In this document: positions 23,444 through 35,844 of the stretch, one piece after another
How positions within the stretch are numbered: the stretch's first letter is position 1
Layout of the letters: each line of letters opens with the position of its first letter
Assembly: GCA_037176885.1 (NCBI GenBank)
Contig: JAWWNJ010000005.1
Coordinates: forward strand, 1,736,001 to 1,800,000
Source: Favolaschia claudopus
Lineage: Eukaryota; Basidiomycota; Agaricomycetes; Agaricales; Mycenaceae
Length of the DNA: 64,000 nucleotides
Reading direction: 5' to 3'
The notes under the pieces: generated by a model
The model's input: only the letters and a program-made list of their open reading frames with translations
Databases searched by the model: none
What the model was told of the DNA's origin: nothing
Translations under genes and position numbers: made by a program

Positions 23444-24320
23444 CCTTTCTAGTTTCTCGTACGCGTGGGGCCTCTCGTCGAAAGCTCTCTCTACTCTCGG
23501 CACCTGGATAATTTACGCCTACAGCTATGTCACATAGCTAACTCGATGGTCCCGATCATTGAAAACGGGCAGCGGAATGCTTCAACACCTTTAATGTCCA
23601 TCCACTTATCTGCGTACAGTTGGCCTGTCGCCACCGCTACCCGCTGGCTATTTTGTGTAGATTGCGGGCGGGCTCATGTCGACCACGGGGCCGCGGGTTC
23701 GATTTAGCGTCGCCTTCGATCTCTCAGTAATTTGGTTTTTCTTTTTCTTTCTTTTCTTTTGGTAAAATTTGCTTTGACGAGGCGTTCAAATAGATCATAA
23801 AGAGGCTACTGCGATTCAGTCGGTACATGTGCAGCATCCGTAGTACAACACGATAAATGAATACTATCCTAACCCGTGATGTGTCCTTGACCCGTGAAGT
23901 GAACTTTTTTCTGATCCTCACCCCGTTTTCTCTCTCTGGTGCTCGGAAAAAATCAACAACAATTCCTCTTACATTCTGAGCCCGTATATCAATTTTGAGA
24001 GCCATACCTTGCATGTAGCGGACTAGACAAATGAAAAGGATGTTTTTGTGACATTTTGTGACCCTGCCAAACGCCTGCCAAAATCGAGTTCACTTCGTGT
24101 CCCCACCTCGGAAAGTTCATCCTCCCAGCCGCGCCGACTCATAAATCCTCAAAATATTCAGGGATGCTTAATACATGTAGCTATATATACACTCTAATGC
24201 CGAAGAGAAAATACGTGGAATTTGGAACGATATGGGCCTTCATCAATTTCGAGGACACATCACGGGTTAGGATAGTATGATAAGAATAGTTGGTGTAGTA
24301 TAGGATGCCCAGCCCTATAC
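23444..24320. other. AT-rich spacer
   Basis: Includes a polypyrimidine run (23738-23762), no coding signal and no clear repeat match. A B-box-like gggttcgattt at 23695 lacks the rest of a tRNA. Confidence 0.35.
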
Positions 24321-24380
24321 GGCGATTTTATATATAAACGACCTCTAGTGAGAGGTGGAACTTTTATATACTAGTGATCC
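24321..24380 (+). repeat. Palindromic inverted-repeat end, left
   Basis: Reads ggcg, an AT palindrome (tttatatataaa), then the near-palindrome acctctagtgagaggt, then cttttatata. Its reverse complement matches 29244-29298. A second half-unit, cctctagtgagaggtcc, is at 24688-24704. Confidence 0.7.
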
Positions 24381-27300
24381 GCTCAGGCGCGGTGTGCTCG
24401 CGAAGCGTAATTTCAATGACAAGGTTGCCCTCCTTTTTCTCGGAGATAACCGGTCGCAGTCTTTCCTCTGGGTATCCTCAAGGTGGGACCATTCGAACCG
24501 GCTTCCCAATGCGCATCTTTTGGTACTGTTTTCATCGCGACATCTGCAAAACTGAATGAGTTTGAGGGCATTCTGTGCTGAGACCAGTGTCAGCCACTGC
24601 GCAACACTTTGTTCGTGTTTGCAGCCTGGCTCAGCCCCCAGCCGGTCACGTGAAGGGTAGGATTGCTCGCTTCGCTCGCAATAAAAGCCTCTAGTGAGAG
24701 GTCCACCTGATCCAATCAGACAGGTACGTACCTGTCTATCAGGCAGCATAGCGGTCCACGCGGCGGCATCGTCAGGCGCTTTCGGGCGCACAGCGCGTTG
24801 GCGCAGGGCGGGTGGCGGTGCATAGGCGGAGACAGCCGAAATTGTGGGGTGGAAATTCGGGATTCTTGTTCTCGCCGGCAGGATATGGAATGGTGGGAAG
24901 CCAAAGTAAGGATGTAGTAGGGACTACCTTGCACACATTTAAGCGCCAAATGGTATGTATAGGCTGTAGTACTTCGCCTTGTCGTCGTCGAATTGGTGGG
25001 AGCGTATTTCGTTGTCATTGTTTGACTTGAATGCCTTCGACTTTGCTGCCATCAAATCATTTTGTCATCGTGATTCGTCAATTTTTCTCTCTTACCCCCA
25101 GCTTCTTTCCGTCCAATTCCTCCCGTCCACGGTGCCCGCTACCCATTGTGACCAACAGTCGACTTCTCTGCACGCTGATTCTCTGCTTCTCTGCACCACT
25201 TGGGTCGTCAGGGCCAGCCCGGTCCCTCAGATATCACTATTGTGCTACTACCGTTTCGGCACTCAGAGCTGCTCCTGCTCTGTTCTCTCCAGCATTCTGT
25301 GTCCTCCATATTACCTATCCTCCTTCTTGGCATACAGGAATGCCATATCTGACTCGGCTCGAGCATCTTCGCTGATCCTTCTACCACTGGTTCCTTCCGA
25401 CTGATTGGGTCATTTGCTTGCAGGCGGGCAGTTTGGGGCAATGGTACAATTTACCAAAGTTATGAATGCGCGCTGGTAGTTTTGAATCGGTAGTGAAAGT
25501 GCTGTTTTTAGCACAGTTTGTCTTTCTTTCACCCGATTCGAATCACAATCTTTGATGGGTATATTCCATTTTTCTCCGATGCGTACATGATCATCGTTTA
25601 CTTGGATGAACGCCATTGACACCCGCGTTTCAGTTGGTATGCAATGCGATCGGAAGAGTTATTGGTGAGTTGAGACGATCACAAAGTCAGATCCGCACTT
25701 ACTACGCCGTGCTAGTTCAATCATCAGTGATACTGTACAAGCAAAATTTCAGTTTCCTTGGTAACATCCACTCATCTGGGACGGATCTATGTGTCCCCTT
25801 GATTTCCTGCGCTCAATGTGCATATTGCTCACACCGTGCGGCAGAATTCAGCTGCAGCATCAAGGTATCGATACTTGAATGCTGAGAGTTTATTCTTCGG
25901 GCCCAATTACCCTCTTCAAATTTCCGCCTACCCTCGAGATACAAACGGGTGATATTCCGAGACCCTCCCACAGCAATTCAACTCCTTGTGAGTATATCCG
26001 ACTCCATTCTTACGCAGATAAAGACTTTCTCTCACTGTTTTATTTGCGCTTCCTCGCTTCAGACACTGGGCTATTTCTAAGTCGGACCTGTGCGGACATA
26101 TCTCAGTACGTGGGCTGCACCCCTCAACGCATTCAACTTCTCTTACATCTCAATTCTGGGATCGAATTCCGTGTTCCAGTCAATTTCTCAATGTAGAAGG
26201 TTTTCATGAGGTGTATTGTTAAACAAGCTGAACTTTCATATATTGTACAGCAGCTTGCTTGTCTCGAGTCGCCCGCTGCTAAACTATGTGTCTAGATGGG
26301 CATGGGCTAGGATACTTGGACTTCAAATTGATTTTTGGTAATTGTTCCCGAACTTCTGGTCGTCGACACAGTCAACAAAGTTTGAGAGCATGTTGAGAGT
26401 TAAAATGAAGTTAAATTAACGGTGAACTCAACTCCAAGATTGGGAGCTAGATCGACCACCAAACGCGAAAAAGAGCGCACTCGGTGTGTGGCGGATGACC
26501 GGGCCGGGCTTACCGCCGCCTCCGTCCCTTCCAAAAACAAAGGTTTTCACTCGACACGAGCTACTCGATTGTTGTATTAATTCTTTTCTTACATGCGGAT
26601 ACATCCAGACTAGCAAAGTTCTCCGAAATATTTGTGTGTTCCGCCATAGATGTGCCAAAAGCACCGTGGATTTGAATTCACACCTGGTGAATTCGAGCTC
26701 CCCGATCTTCAGCGAAGCTTTTGGCCCGATTACCTGCAGAGAATACACTGGTTTGTAAGTATTTGACGTATATTGATGTCGATTGTTTCTCTGCTACAAA
26801 TCTTCCAGGTGATAACAAGAATACAGCTCACCCGGTTACAGGTCTGAAGTCAGAAATCTTTGTCTTTCTTCGAAACACAAGGTTTTGAAAAAGTATGGCC
26901 AAATTACTTGAATATCGAATATAACATGCCGGTAGGCAGTAGAAAATTCTACGTCTACTCAAATCTGTGATATCTGGAAGCTGTCTACCAAGAGGTCGTT
27001 GCCGGGATGCAACTGAATATAATTCCGGATTTTAGTTCTCAATGGAATCAGCCCGCTTATTCTTAAAACGTTTGATGAACGCGTTATGGGCAAATTAAAA
27101 CTGTTTTCTATAAAAGCCGCATGTACTGGGTCCACTATTGTGACGTCCTGAATCCTAGGGTGTTGAGACAATGCATACAATAGTTCGGACCCGTTGATTG
27201 TCCTGAGCTTCTTGAAATCTAGATTCGACCTCCAGCATACATCGACTCAAAGATCCGGAGCTACCGCAGAGCTTATCATGACCATACACCGTAGAATCGG

Positions 27301-29224
27301 GATCGCGTTTGGTTGGTGATTAATCCAAATTAGGCAGGTGGCACGTCCTGTCACACTAGTGACACGGGCGCTAAACGGGCGCTTAGAAACTTCTGGCGTA
27401 CTACAACACACTGATTGCGCAGATCGAGTCAATGCATGCACCTATGAGTGTGGAAGTGAGGAATAAATGGACTTGCCTGGTAGAAACTGTGAAAAATTCG
27501 GTACAAATGGGTAAGATTAATAAATATTGAGTTCCTGTGTAATTTACTGCAAAACTTGCCTCTGAGTTGAAGAAGGAATGCAATTGGTATTGCTCATTTA
27601 CAAGACAAGTTGAGATAAGAGACTCCTGACATTCGTGATGGAATTCCTCTGATAGAACCTGTGAATTTCGCATTGCTTGCCTGAATCTGTCTTATCTTTT
27701 TCGAACGGGAATGGTGGGAAGGAGGAGCTGAAGTTGTAAAATTTACTGCGGAAGGGTAATATGATATAGCTCTCTCCCTTGGAATTTCTAATGTTGATCC
27801 CATTGGCCCAGGATACGCCCAAAGCCCTGTTCCTTTCTCGAAAAGGGGTTTTGTTGCTTCAAACGCTCTGTTATTCACATCTCTTTCACTGCTAGCAGTA
27901 ACCTACCCAAGTACTGAAGTTTCCGCTTCTCCATTCCATTTTTATACCGTCCCCGTGTCGAATTCGAATTTATTTTTCGTGCTCTCCTGCACCCACTCGG
28001 AACATCAGCCGTGTGACCCGATGTGACTTCAGTGACAACTCCCTCTTCCATCTCCTGCGTCTCGATGCTGGCCTGGTCACAGCTCGCAGTCCTCGGGCTC
28101 AAACACTCAACGGAAGTCTTGAATATACCTGAAGCAGCATGATAACCAGATGGTAGCTCTTTTTCTTGGTCAAAACCTCTCAAGACTCACAGGTTTGAGC
28201 CTTGGATTCTGGATTCCGGATCACTATCTCCCGCTCGTTCGTGCTGGCAAGCTAAGGTTGACGCTATGTTCAGAAACTCTGGACTCGAATGGCGCGGAGT
28301 GTGTGTGTCTCACGGCAAGGCAACAACGGAGAAGGAAGGATCAGACTGGATGAAAAGGGTGAGTCTATCTGCTCGTCTGGTGCTCATTCTCTCCCATTGG
28401 TGCTACGGACATCCTTGTTTATGGATCCCTCGATACATCGTCTACCTAGCCACCTCCCACCCGCGACGGGATAACCTCAACTACACACTCTGGCAGGCAC
28501 CACCCACTCCGCGACCATGGTGCTGAACTGCCGCTCTAAAAGGTCACAATGAATTTGTGATACTCGTCGTTTGTGATGAGGCGCTGATACCCAACCGAGC
28601 AGGAACGAAAACGGTGCACGTAGCGAGAATAAACCGTACCACAGCACTCGACATAATGCTCTGGTCTCCGCTCTGCCCGCGAACCTGCCTCATACGCTGG
28701 ATATGCTCCCTGGTCCGGCGTCAAGTAGAGACCTTCGGGGCAGCGCACAAAGCTCAACCACAGAGCTGTGCACCGTCCCCCAGGTGAGAATGCTTGACCT
28801 GGCTTCCCTGTGACCTCTTCCCGCGGGCCAGACGTGGCCCACACCCGGACGCGAGTCGGAGGTTTCTTTCCTCCGATCCTTTACACCCTCGTGCATTTAA
28901 TCGTGGTTGCAGCGGCTGGACGGGATTTCGCAGCGAGGAACGATGAAAATGTGTTATATATCGTATGATTCTACATCTACTTGTGCTCTGAAACACGCAG
29001 ATATATCGTGAAATTTCAGCTTTTTCCCCCCTTTTTCCCCGTGTATTTTGCGAAAATTTTCTCGACGCCGTTGATGGCGATGTCGGAAAGGTGGTTGTCG
29101 CTGTGTTCCCAATTCGGTAATTCATCAGCGTCGTCCACAACGGCCTGTTCGATGCCTGCACATTGTCGTTGATCGATTGAGGCTGCAACGTAAGGCGTTG
29201 TCATTTCCAAATAAAGAGATATTT

Positions 29225-29298
29225 CCGGACCTCTCATGAGAGGCGTTTATACATAAAAGCTGGACCTCTCATGAGAGGTCTTTATATATAAACACGCC
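29225..29298 (-). repeat. Palindromic inverted-repeat end, right
   Basis: Contains two perfect palindromes, cctctcatgagagg (29230-29243) and gacctctcatgagaggtc (29263-29280), then tttatatataaa. Either palindrome could extrude a hairpin. Confidence 0.75.
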
Positions 29299-29518
29299 AT
29301 ACTGTGGTGGGATGCCTGGGTTTCTGTTTACATGTTGTGTGATTTGAAGGAAAGAAGTGACGAAGAGTGGAGGTAGAGTCTAGTAAGGTTACAGCAGAAG
29401 ACTGAGAAAGAATTTGAAGTGAGTGGCAAGTTTGTAAGAGAGATCATTCCAAGTCGGTACATGCAGATTGAGATGAACTCGAAGAACCGGAAACATCCGC
29501 AACGCTAAAGAGTGATGG

Positions 29519-30202
29519 GTGCTTGAGCGCATTAAGGCCCTTCTAAGAGTGTCAACGGCCCGGTTATGTCCTCTGTCTAGAATGCTGACGCCTCAGGCCT
29601 GGACAGAGTCATGGAGGAATCTTTCAAAGGCGTTTCAAAGTTCCGGCACTTTTGTTGCGGCTGGAGATTTCATTCGGAAGTCTGCGAAAGTCCACGCGAA
29701 GCTTGCGACAGAGTGTCAAGAGCGTGCTGTTGGTACCGATGAGGGTTCTCCGTTTCTGTGCGCAGTTTCAACAATCTGTTTGCAACAGCGAAGACAAAAA
29801 GAGGCACTCACTGTACGTGTCTTGCGGATTTTGGGACCTTGGCCAGGAACCAGAATTTACGTTGCATGTAAAAGAGAGTCAAGGAAAGGGTCAAGTCCGC
29901 GAGCTGCTCCGACATTGGATAGTATACTCATCGCTTGCACAAGCGGCTTCCAGCTGTGTCCATACATCAAGGAGGAGAACGGCCTTGGATGGGTGGTAGA
30001 CTGGTTGAAATCGGAATCGATAAATGCATTCAACTCTTTCTGGGTGAGACGTGATTCATGCGAATCGGGCTCTAGACTGGGGAAAGCGAAGTTGACACTG
30101 AACATCCTAGTGCTGACTTACCGGATTCGCTCGCGAGGAGGTGAGTGGGACATTGGTGGTTACGAGTACTTTAGTAGTCGTTCTTTTCATATCTCAGGTT
30201 GA
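29519..30202 (+). other. Ambiguous coding locus: 227-codon + frame overlapping a two- or three-exon minus-strand model
   Basis: On +, the frame is open for 227 codons; its first ATG is 29581, and a canonical intron (gtgagt..ctcag, 30141-30197) lies at its end. On -, a model starts at ATG 30153 (context accaATGt) with exons 30122-30153 and 29861-30076, intron 30077-30121 (GTAAGT..CCCCAG), then GTAAAT..TACAG leading to a short terminal exon. It gives a soluble protein containing KPLVQAMSILSNVGAARGLD. Both strands look plausible and no family decides between them; RNA data are needed to choose. Confidence 0.35.
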
Positions 30203-30219
30203 GGGTTTCGAGTTTTTGA

Positions 30220-30552
30220 TCACATCAGTGTGTACCCTCTAGATTGCAAGGAAAACGCACTTTTCTCCCACGAATTTGATGATAATCTGATTCTATATCT
30301 GATCCGTTTTCGGCGTATTCGATCATGAGTTTCCTCGAATAATCGAGCCAAAGAAGTCGCAAAGACACCCCGAAGGGCCGTCCTCAATGCGAGCTGGTCG
30401 ACGCGCAAGCGGCGACCGAGCGAGCTTTGAGCCGGAAAGCTTGAATCAGAATAATTCTCTCAAAATTCCTGATCCCAAGTCGGCAGAAACTAAACAGAAA
30501 CCAAATTCACTTACCCCTTCGTTGTCGAGATTGTCTTTGCAGCAAGAGGCAT
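30220..30552 (-). CDS. Small basic two-exon protein, tentative, 85 aa
   Basis: Exons 30515-30552 and 30220-30439 joined by a 75-nt intron with GTAAGT, a TTCTGAT branch and AG, in phase. The protein is Arg-rich in its middle (THDRIRRKRIRYRIRL). The second exon has no ATG of its own, which favours splicing. No family recognised; it could be the 5' part of a longer gene. Confidence 0.25.
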
Positions 30553-31185
30553 ATTCGACGCACGCTCGAGAAAGGTAACCTTATTTGGTCTACGTTCAAA
30601 GACCGGGTCTCCCGTTGAGCGGTGCACAGAATAACGTGATTGGCTCACCAAATTTTCCGCCTTGACTTTAGGGTAAATGAATGGGGTGCATCGAGTATCG
30701 CGATGTGAGAATACGAGTGACTTTGGGAAGCAAGTCCGACGCTGCGCTGTACAAAAGTTTTCATGGTTTTCAGAGAGTACCGAACGTTCCAGCCACTCGT
30801 GAATTCAACCCTCCAACTACAATTTGAAGACAAGCTACTGCAAAAATGATCCTGAGTCCCACTACGGACCACAAAGCGAAACTATCGGATTACCTATCTT
30901 GAATACACGGTAGTACCGAAAACAAATTCACCAACTTACGCGGTTGCGCGAAACCGGTATCTGAAACGGGGCCTCCAACTTTGCTTCCCATCGCTCTGCT
31001 CGACGTAAATCAACAGTATCATGGCTCTCGACATGGTACTCGCGCTCCAAGGATGAAGAGACATTTCAAAGTCGTCGATAGCCTCCAAATCTACCATATC
31101 CAAATCGTTTGTTTGGTGTATAAGATAGGAGAATGGTGTGAATTTTCTTGCAACAATGACCAAGAACCGATTGTGAAAGAGAAAA

Positions 31186-31376
31186 GCGCGCGCAGCTCTT
31201 TTCTAGCGACGCGCGCACGCTAATCCTTCAATCAGTCAGAAGCCCTACTAGCGCGCGCCCTCTTGCTCACGCTCGAAGGCGCTCGCGCGCTCTCTTCAGC
31301 TCGCTCGAGAAGTTTTCCATGCTCGCGCGCCGTCGGTCGTGAGCGTGGAGCGCGCGCTGAGCGAGGCGCGCACGAT
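31186..31376. repeat. GCGCGC-rich island
   Basis: Seven runs of GCGCGC or longer within 190 bp, in DNA otherwise near 45-50 percent GC. The runs sit in alternating ctcgcgcgc and agcgcgcgc contexts, giving several potential stem-loops. No coding frame spans it. Confidence 0.7.
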
Positions 31377-33615
31377 CACTTAGTCGACAGGTAGATTGTT
31401 TGGCGGTAGAAAGTCAGATGTCAAACCCCGAAGGTATAGCAAAGAAAGGGATAAATCTAAGATAACGGCGAAAAAACCGCTGTTCAACAAAACCTGCAGC
31501 ACACCCAGTATATAAGGCGCTCTGTGAATCAATGATTTCGAAACAGCCGTGAGTATGCAGCTAGTTTTTCCTCCCCTGACTGTGCCAGTAGGAGTGGTTG
31601 TTTCCAAGAAACAGGACTGAGGCTCAGACAAGTCGAGAATTGTTGTCGAGTTTACCGGTGTGCAATTAACATTTGAATTTGCCCCCAGAGACTGTTCGAT
31701 AGATCATGCAGAGATACGAGAGGGTGAGGTTGATCCAGCAAGTCCTTCAAAGCCTGGCAGGCATAAGTACATTGAGTCGATGTGGTGTTTGGGAGCAACA
31801 GGGACCGGCAATTCGGCTACATACAAAGTTCAAACCGTGGACAAACAAATGTTTCCCAGGACTCGGATCCACACCCTCCTTCCCTCCTCATCCGCAACAT
31901 GTCACCATCGCCATCAACATTGACGAAGGCGCGCTACAATCCGCGTTGACGACGTTTTACCGCCTCTTCCAGCCACCTATACCACCCACCACATGCACCG
32001 CTCCGCTCTTTACATAAAGTTTCGCTGTCCCTAAGTTAATACTTGGAACTATGCTCCGTCGTCGATCGTCGTCGCTCTTGTCTGCCGACACGTCTTGAAC
32101 ATCGTCATACTATCAACTTCCTCTCCATTGTCGCCTTGATCTGCGCTCCGCTGGCCCGCCCACTCCAACGCTGTCGCTCAAAGTTCTGTTGGCGAATGCT
32201 GTATAACTTCACACTTGCTGCTTCACCCACCACTGCCCTCCCAGTAACTTCATTCATCAACGTCTTGGCAGTGAATACAATGTTCATGAACGTGTGTCGC
32301 CTCCCCAGTCTCTTCTCTCTTGCGTTCACTATATTTTTAGCGCACCCGCCCAACACCCGCCTCACCCTTCCCCCTGCCTCACGGACTTCCTCCTTGCACG
32401 AATTCCGGATGCTCCGCCCTTTGCTGCCCCGCATTGCGTAGCGCGCGCCGACGTGTATTTGCACACAGACAGGTGCATCACCTCTCCCTTCTCCCCCTCG
32501 CTCATTGCACTCAATTTTTATTGCTATACCAAAAGACTAGCGAACCGAATCACCGCAAACCTAATCGTCCTTCAACAACACCGACAACGCCGCCATCACC
32601 CTGACATCGCACTGCTCCGAGACAACCTTGACGCGACGCTCATGCACTTGTCAGCGGGTAGGCTAACATCGAGGGAGAGTCGGAAGACGTGACGCGACTC
32701 GTCACTCGCGCTTGCTTTCTGCCACGTCCCCGACTCTCCCGCCGTTTCTTTCGCCCGCCCATCCGCTTACCCTCTTGTTCAGTCGTTAGTGCGTGGTTGA
32801 GCTGGTTTGCTCCTCGCGCGCTCCAGCTTCCTCTCTTCCCGTTTGGTGCCTGCGACACGTTTCACGCTCTTCCCCCCACCCACGGTATCTGCAGCATACC
32901 GTGGCCTTTTTCTGCACGCGTACGAATCGAACGGTTCGTTTATCCATACCGACGCATTCGGACATCTGTCTTGCAGTTTACAGTAATGTAATTCTCGAAG
33001 GTGAATCAAATTAGTTTATTCGCTCAAGGATGCAGACGCCAGAAGACGCAATTTGCGCTCCGGAAGGAGTTAGGGACGAGCGGAGCCTGTTGCTCGCATG
33101 CCCGCGGGGGAGGCTGATGGAATGGATGCAGGTGAGCGGGAGAAGGCGAGCTGAAACAAATTGTAGCAGTGTAGCTTCACATAGGCAGCCAAATTGAATC
33201 AAATGTGTTTCGTTTTCAACTTATGTCAAAACAAAAGATATCTACGAAAATCTGTGAGTTTAACATGAATAATTCGGTTCTCGAATCTTCATCTATGACT
33301 TTAAGAACTCAATCAAACTGGGTTCCTATTGACTTGCATTGAATCTGGCTAACATCAAGACGGACCTTAAAGCATTTCCTCTGGTGAAATGGAACAAAAA
33401 AAAAGTACGAGTCCTGCCGCACAAAGTGGCGGCCCGCTTACCGCATGTGTGGTGGTACTTAACAGGTACAGTAAAAAGGATTTCGGCAATACCCGGCCGA
33501 CATGCGGACATGTGACAAGTTGTGTCCTTTTCCTCCTTCTCTCCCCGCTCGACCTTGATTCTAGCCTTGGGCAATTGTGTTTTCCGCGGAAACCTCCCTT
33601 TTCTTTCGTCTCACC
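31377..33615. other. Long intergenic region, no gene assembled
   Basis: Bases 31900-32900 are strongly pyrimidine-rich on + and give long but low-complexity Ser/Pro/Leu frames on both strands. A perfect short inverted repeat cacggtatctgcagcataccgtg lies around 32880-32902 (stem CACGGTAT). No recognisable domain. Part of it is presumably the promoter of the gene starting at 33616. Confidence 0.35.
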
Positions 33616-35358
33616 ATGCGAAACATCTTCAAAGCCACCGCCTCGAGCCACTCTTCTGTTAACGTCGTTCCTCTCGTGGCCCAGTGGCATTCCTCCCGGA
33701 AGTTCGCATTCAGTCCAAAGATATCAGTCGATGTCGACATGGTGGTAAATATCCAGACAGAACATGCAAGAGACGGTGCCGAACTCGATATTCCCAGATC
33801 TTGGACAATTGTAGTCCCTTCGACCTCGCACAGCTTGAAATGGTGTCTTCATTCCTTCGCAGACCCATCCGTGACCATGAGCTTCACTGCTACAAAACGG
33901 CGTACGGGTATATAGCTCGGGGAAGCTGCCCGTCTGTCCCACCTCCACCAGTCATTGACGCCAGGGGAAATTATTCTCATCGTGCATATGCGACCTTTCT
34001 TTTTGGCGGCGGGCCTTGCACGGTGAGTAATCTGATATTCCATTCAGTCTCGTCTCTCATTTGTCGAAGTGGTGTTCGAAACATACCGACGAGGTCCCTT
34101 GTTCGTGGCTCTTTTGCTTCAGAGCCTGCTCGGTATGAAAAGTTTCTCTATTGTTTCCCATTATCTCATGTCCACCTTGCTAGACGGCATGTAATAAACA
34201 ACTCTTCTCGTACGGGTGTCCAGCCTCAGAAAATTGGCGCCGCTGATATGTTTTTCATCTAAATTATCTCAGAGAAGCAAACATGTTCTCGGATAAAAAC
34301 AAGCAATACGACGGGCATCCGTTCGGAAAGTGGCTGCCCCGGATCACGCAGTCTCTTGTTCCCGGCGAGAGCATTTTCACGTACTCCTCTAGAGCAATCA
34401 AGCGTGCAAATCGAGAGCAGCAACAATCGTATCGAGTCGCAGGCGGCCGTACCGTGCTGAACGACCTAGAATTTCCGCGACGCAATGTAGAGCAGCTGAA
34501 CGAAGTATGTTCCTTCGGCGTTTCTTCGTGCCTTGACTTATCTGAAACGCAGGAGTACTCGAAACGCGCCCGAGCACGGCCAGTTCTTTGTGGCGTACGT
34601 GTCTGCGCATTCATACAAGCACGTCTAATCACCGGTACAGCACGGATTGGAGGTCGAGCGTTGGCAAAAGCCGTACCTACAAGAGCGGAATGCCATCGCA
34701 GAGGTCAACAGCAAGTAGTACGCAATTTCTTTCTTGGTAAACCCGATCCTAACGATATATCATATAGCATTAAACTCCTCTGTCAGGTCGAACACAAGAA
34801 GCTGCAAGGTATCATGCGCTGCCCGACAATGGCAAAACTCTTCAATGCGTTCAATCGTGATCTGGAGCTTATCACCTTCACCGGTATGTAACTCTCTGAT
34901 TTTCATCCTACCTATGGCAGCTTTGAGCTAACACCTTCCGCTGTAGTTTGGGCGCAAAACCGGAACATCATTTTGACCGAGCTGAAGGTGATGACTCACG
35001 GTATCCTCCCTGCTGGAACTCTCGCCCGCCACAATGACAAGATACGGTGCTCGTATTGTGCGCGTCTCATCGCCGTCCAGGGCATGGCTGATCATGTTGT
35101 TGATAAGTACGCCCCCGTCCACCTCATGAGCTTCGAATGCTCCGCTAATGAACTCTTCGTCACAGACACCGAAACGAAAGCGCCGACGACATCCCATTCA
35201 TACCGGCACGTGAGGAGAAGCATTGTCCGCTTTGCCCCGAGTCAAAACGCGTCTACTCGAAACGGGGATTGAAAGATCATCGGCTGGGGAAGTACGTAGC
35301 TTTCAATGATCTTCCTGTGAGACGCCTCTGACGCATAAGCAGGCACGGACTTCAGTGA
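33616..35358 (+). CDS. F-box-like / C2H2-type zinc-finger protein, 11 exons, 402 aa
   Basis: Exons 33616-33744, 33798-34022, 34070-34132, 34184-34209, 34273-34504, 34553-34594, 34641-34714, 34768-34883, 34947-35106, 35166-35291, 35343-35358. All ten introns (46-63 nt) are GT..AG, most with a CTRAY branch, and every junction keeps phase. Residues ~40-80 (ILDNCSPFDLAQLEMVSSFL) fit the F-box hydrophobic pattern (Leu-Pro-Leu-Asp start degenerate), followed by a Cys-rich segment (CSKHTDEVPCSWLFCFRAC), a charged middle part (EVERWQKPYLQERNAIAEV) and two C-terminal finger-like elements (CSYCARLIAVQGMADHVVDKH; CPLCPESKRVYSKRGLKDHR ending at HGLQ). By analogy with agaric F-box families it would recruit substrates to an SCF ubiquitin ligase; that role is inference. 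Start context tcaccATGc. Confidence 0.7.
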
Positions 35359-35844
35359 AGCTTTCTGTGTGCCATATTCGATTTTCCTTTTTAAACCAAG
35401 TCATCGATTTATTCGCATATTCGACAAACTGTATCTCGACACTGTACATCACTACACGGAACGGAATTACTGTAAGGATTATAGAAGTCTGTATCAATGC
35501 ATAGATTAGAATGAGAAGACATTTTCGTAGCAGTGGTCCTATGTGTGTGGCCAAAAGGTCGAGTTCATGGGGCTGAAAGCATCTCTTATTAAGTACTCAC
35601 TGTCTGACGAGCTTATTAGGTTGACCGCGCAGCTTCGAGGTATCAAGTGATAGGCATTCTCTTTACTGACTCGGACTTGTGAGTGCGCCTTATTTTCTGA
35701 ATGTGGTTGGCCTTCTTCACAGATAAGGCTTCCAGGCGCACCAGTCGCCCGGCTTGCGGACCCATGTTCAAAATCGAACTCGTGAGTTTGGTATGTGCTT
35801 ATATTCTTGTTGCCATTCGCGTCACAGCAAAGCGATTCATTGAG
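35359..35844. other. 3' flank of the F-box-like gene
   Basis: AT-rich, no gene seen. A 194-codon minus-strand frame (35539-36123) crosses into repeat D but has no motif. Confidence 0.35.

Larger units (their letters stand above)
24321..29298. mobile_element. 5 kb segment bounded by inverted palindromic repeats, possible non-autonomous element
   Basis: The two ends carry the same two-module structure (AT palindrome plus CCTCTC-type palindrome, then a second palindrome) in opposite orientation; in the left end the modules are separated by about 305 bp. The interior (24706-29222) has no recognisable transposase. Fragmentary coding-like frames are present: minus strand 27875-28183 and 28536-28844, and + strand around 25879-26196, the last with an intron-like gtgagt..cttcag. 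None could be completed. Confidence 0.4.

Noticed and set aside
23600..23720. B-box-like gggttcgattt followed by T-runs
   Set aside because: No acceptor or anticodon stem could be folded and the box B ends in TTA rather than TCC.
24979..25404. 141-codon + frame
   Set aside because: It lies in a C/T-rich tract, is Ser/Leu/Pro/Cys low-complexity and overlaps similar frames in other phases.
32043..32692. Overlapping 132-codon frames on +
   Set aside because: Pyrimidine-rich composition artefact; no motif, and no conservation evidence available.
34553..34760. Frameshift plus stop that would make the F-box-like gene a pseudogene
   Set aside because: Removing a canonical 46-nt intron (34595-34640, CTAAT branch) and ending exon 7 at 34714 restores one uninterrupted frame.
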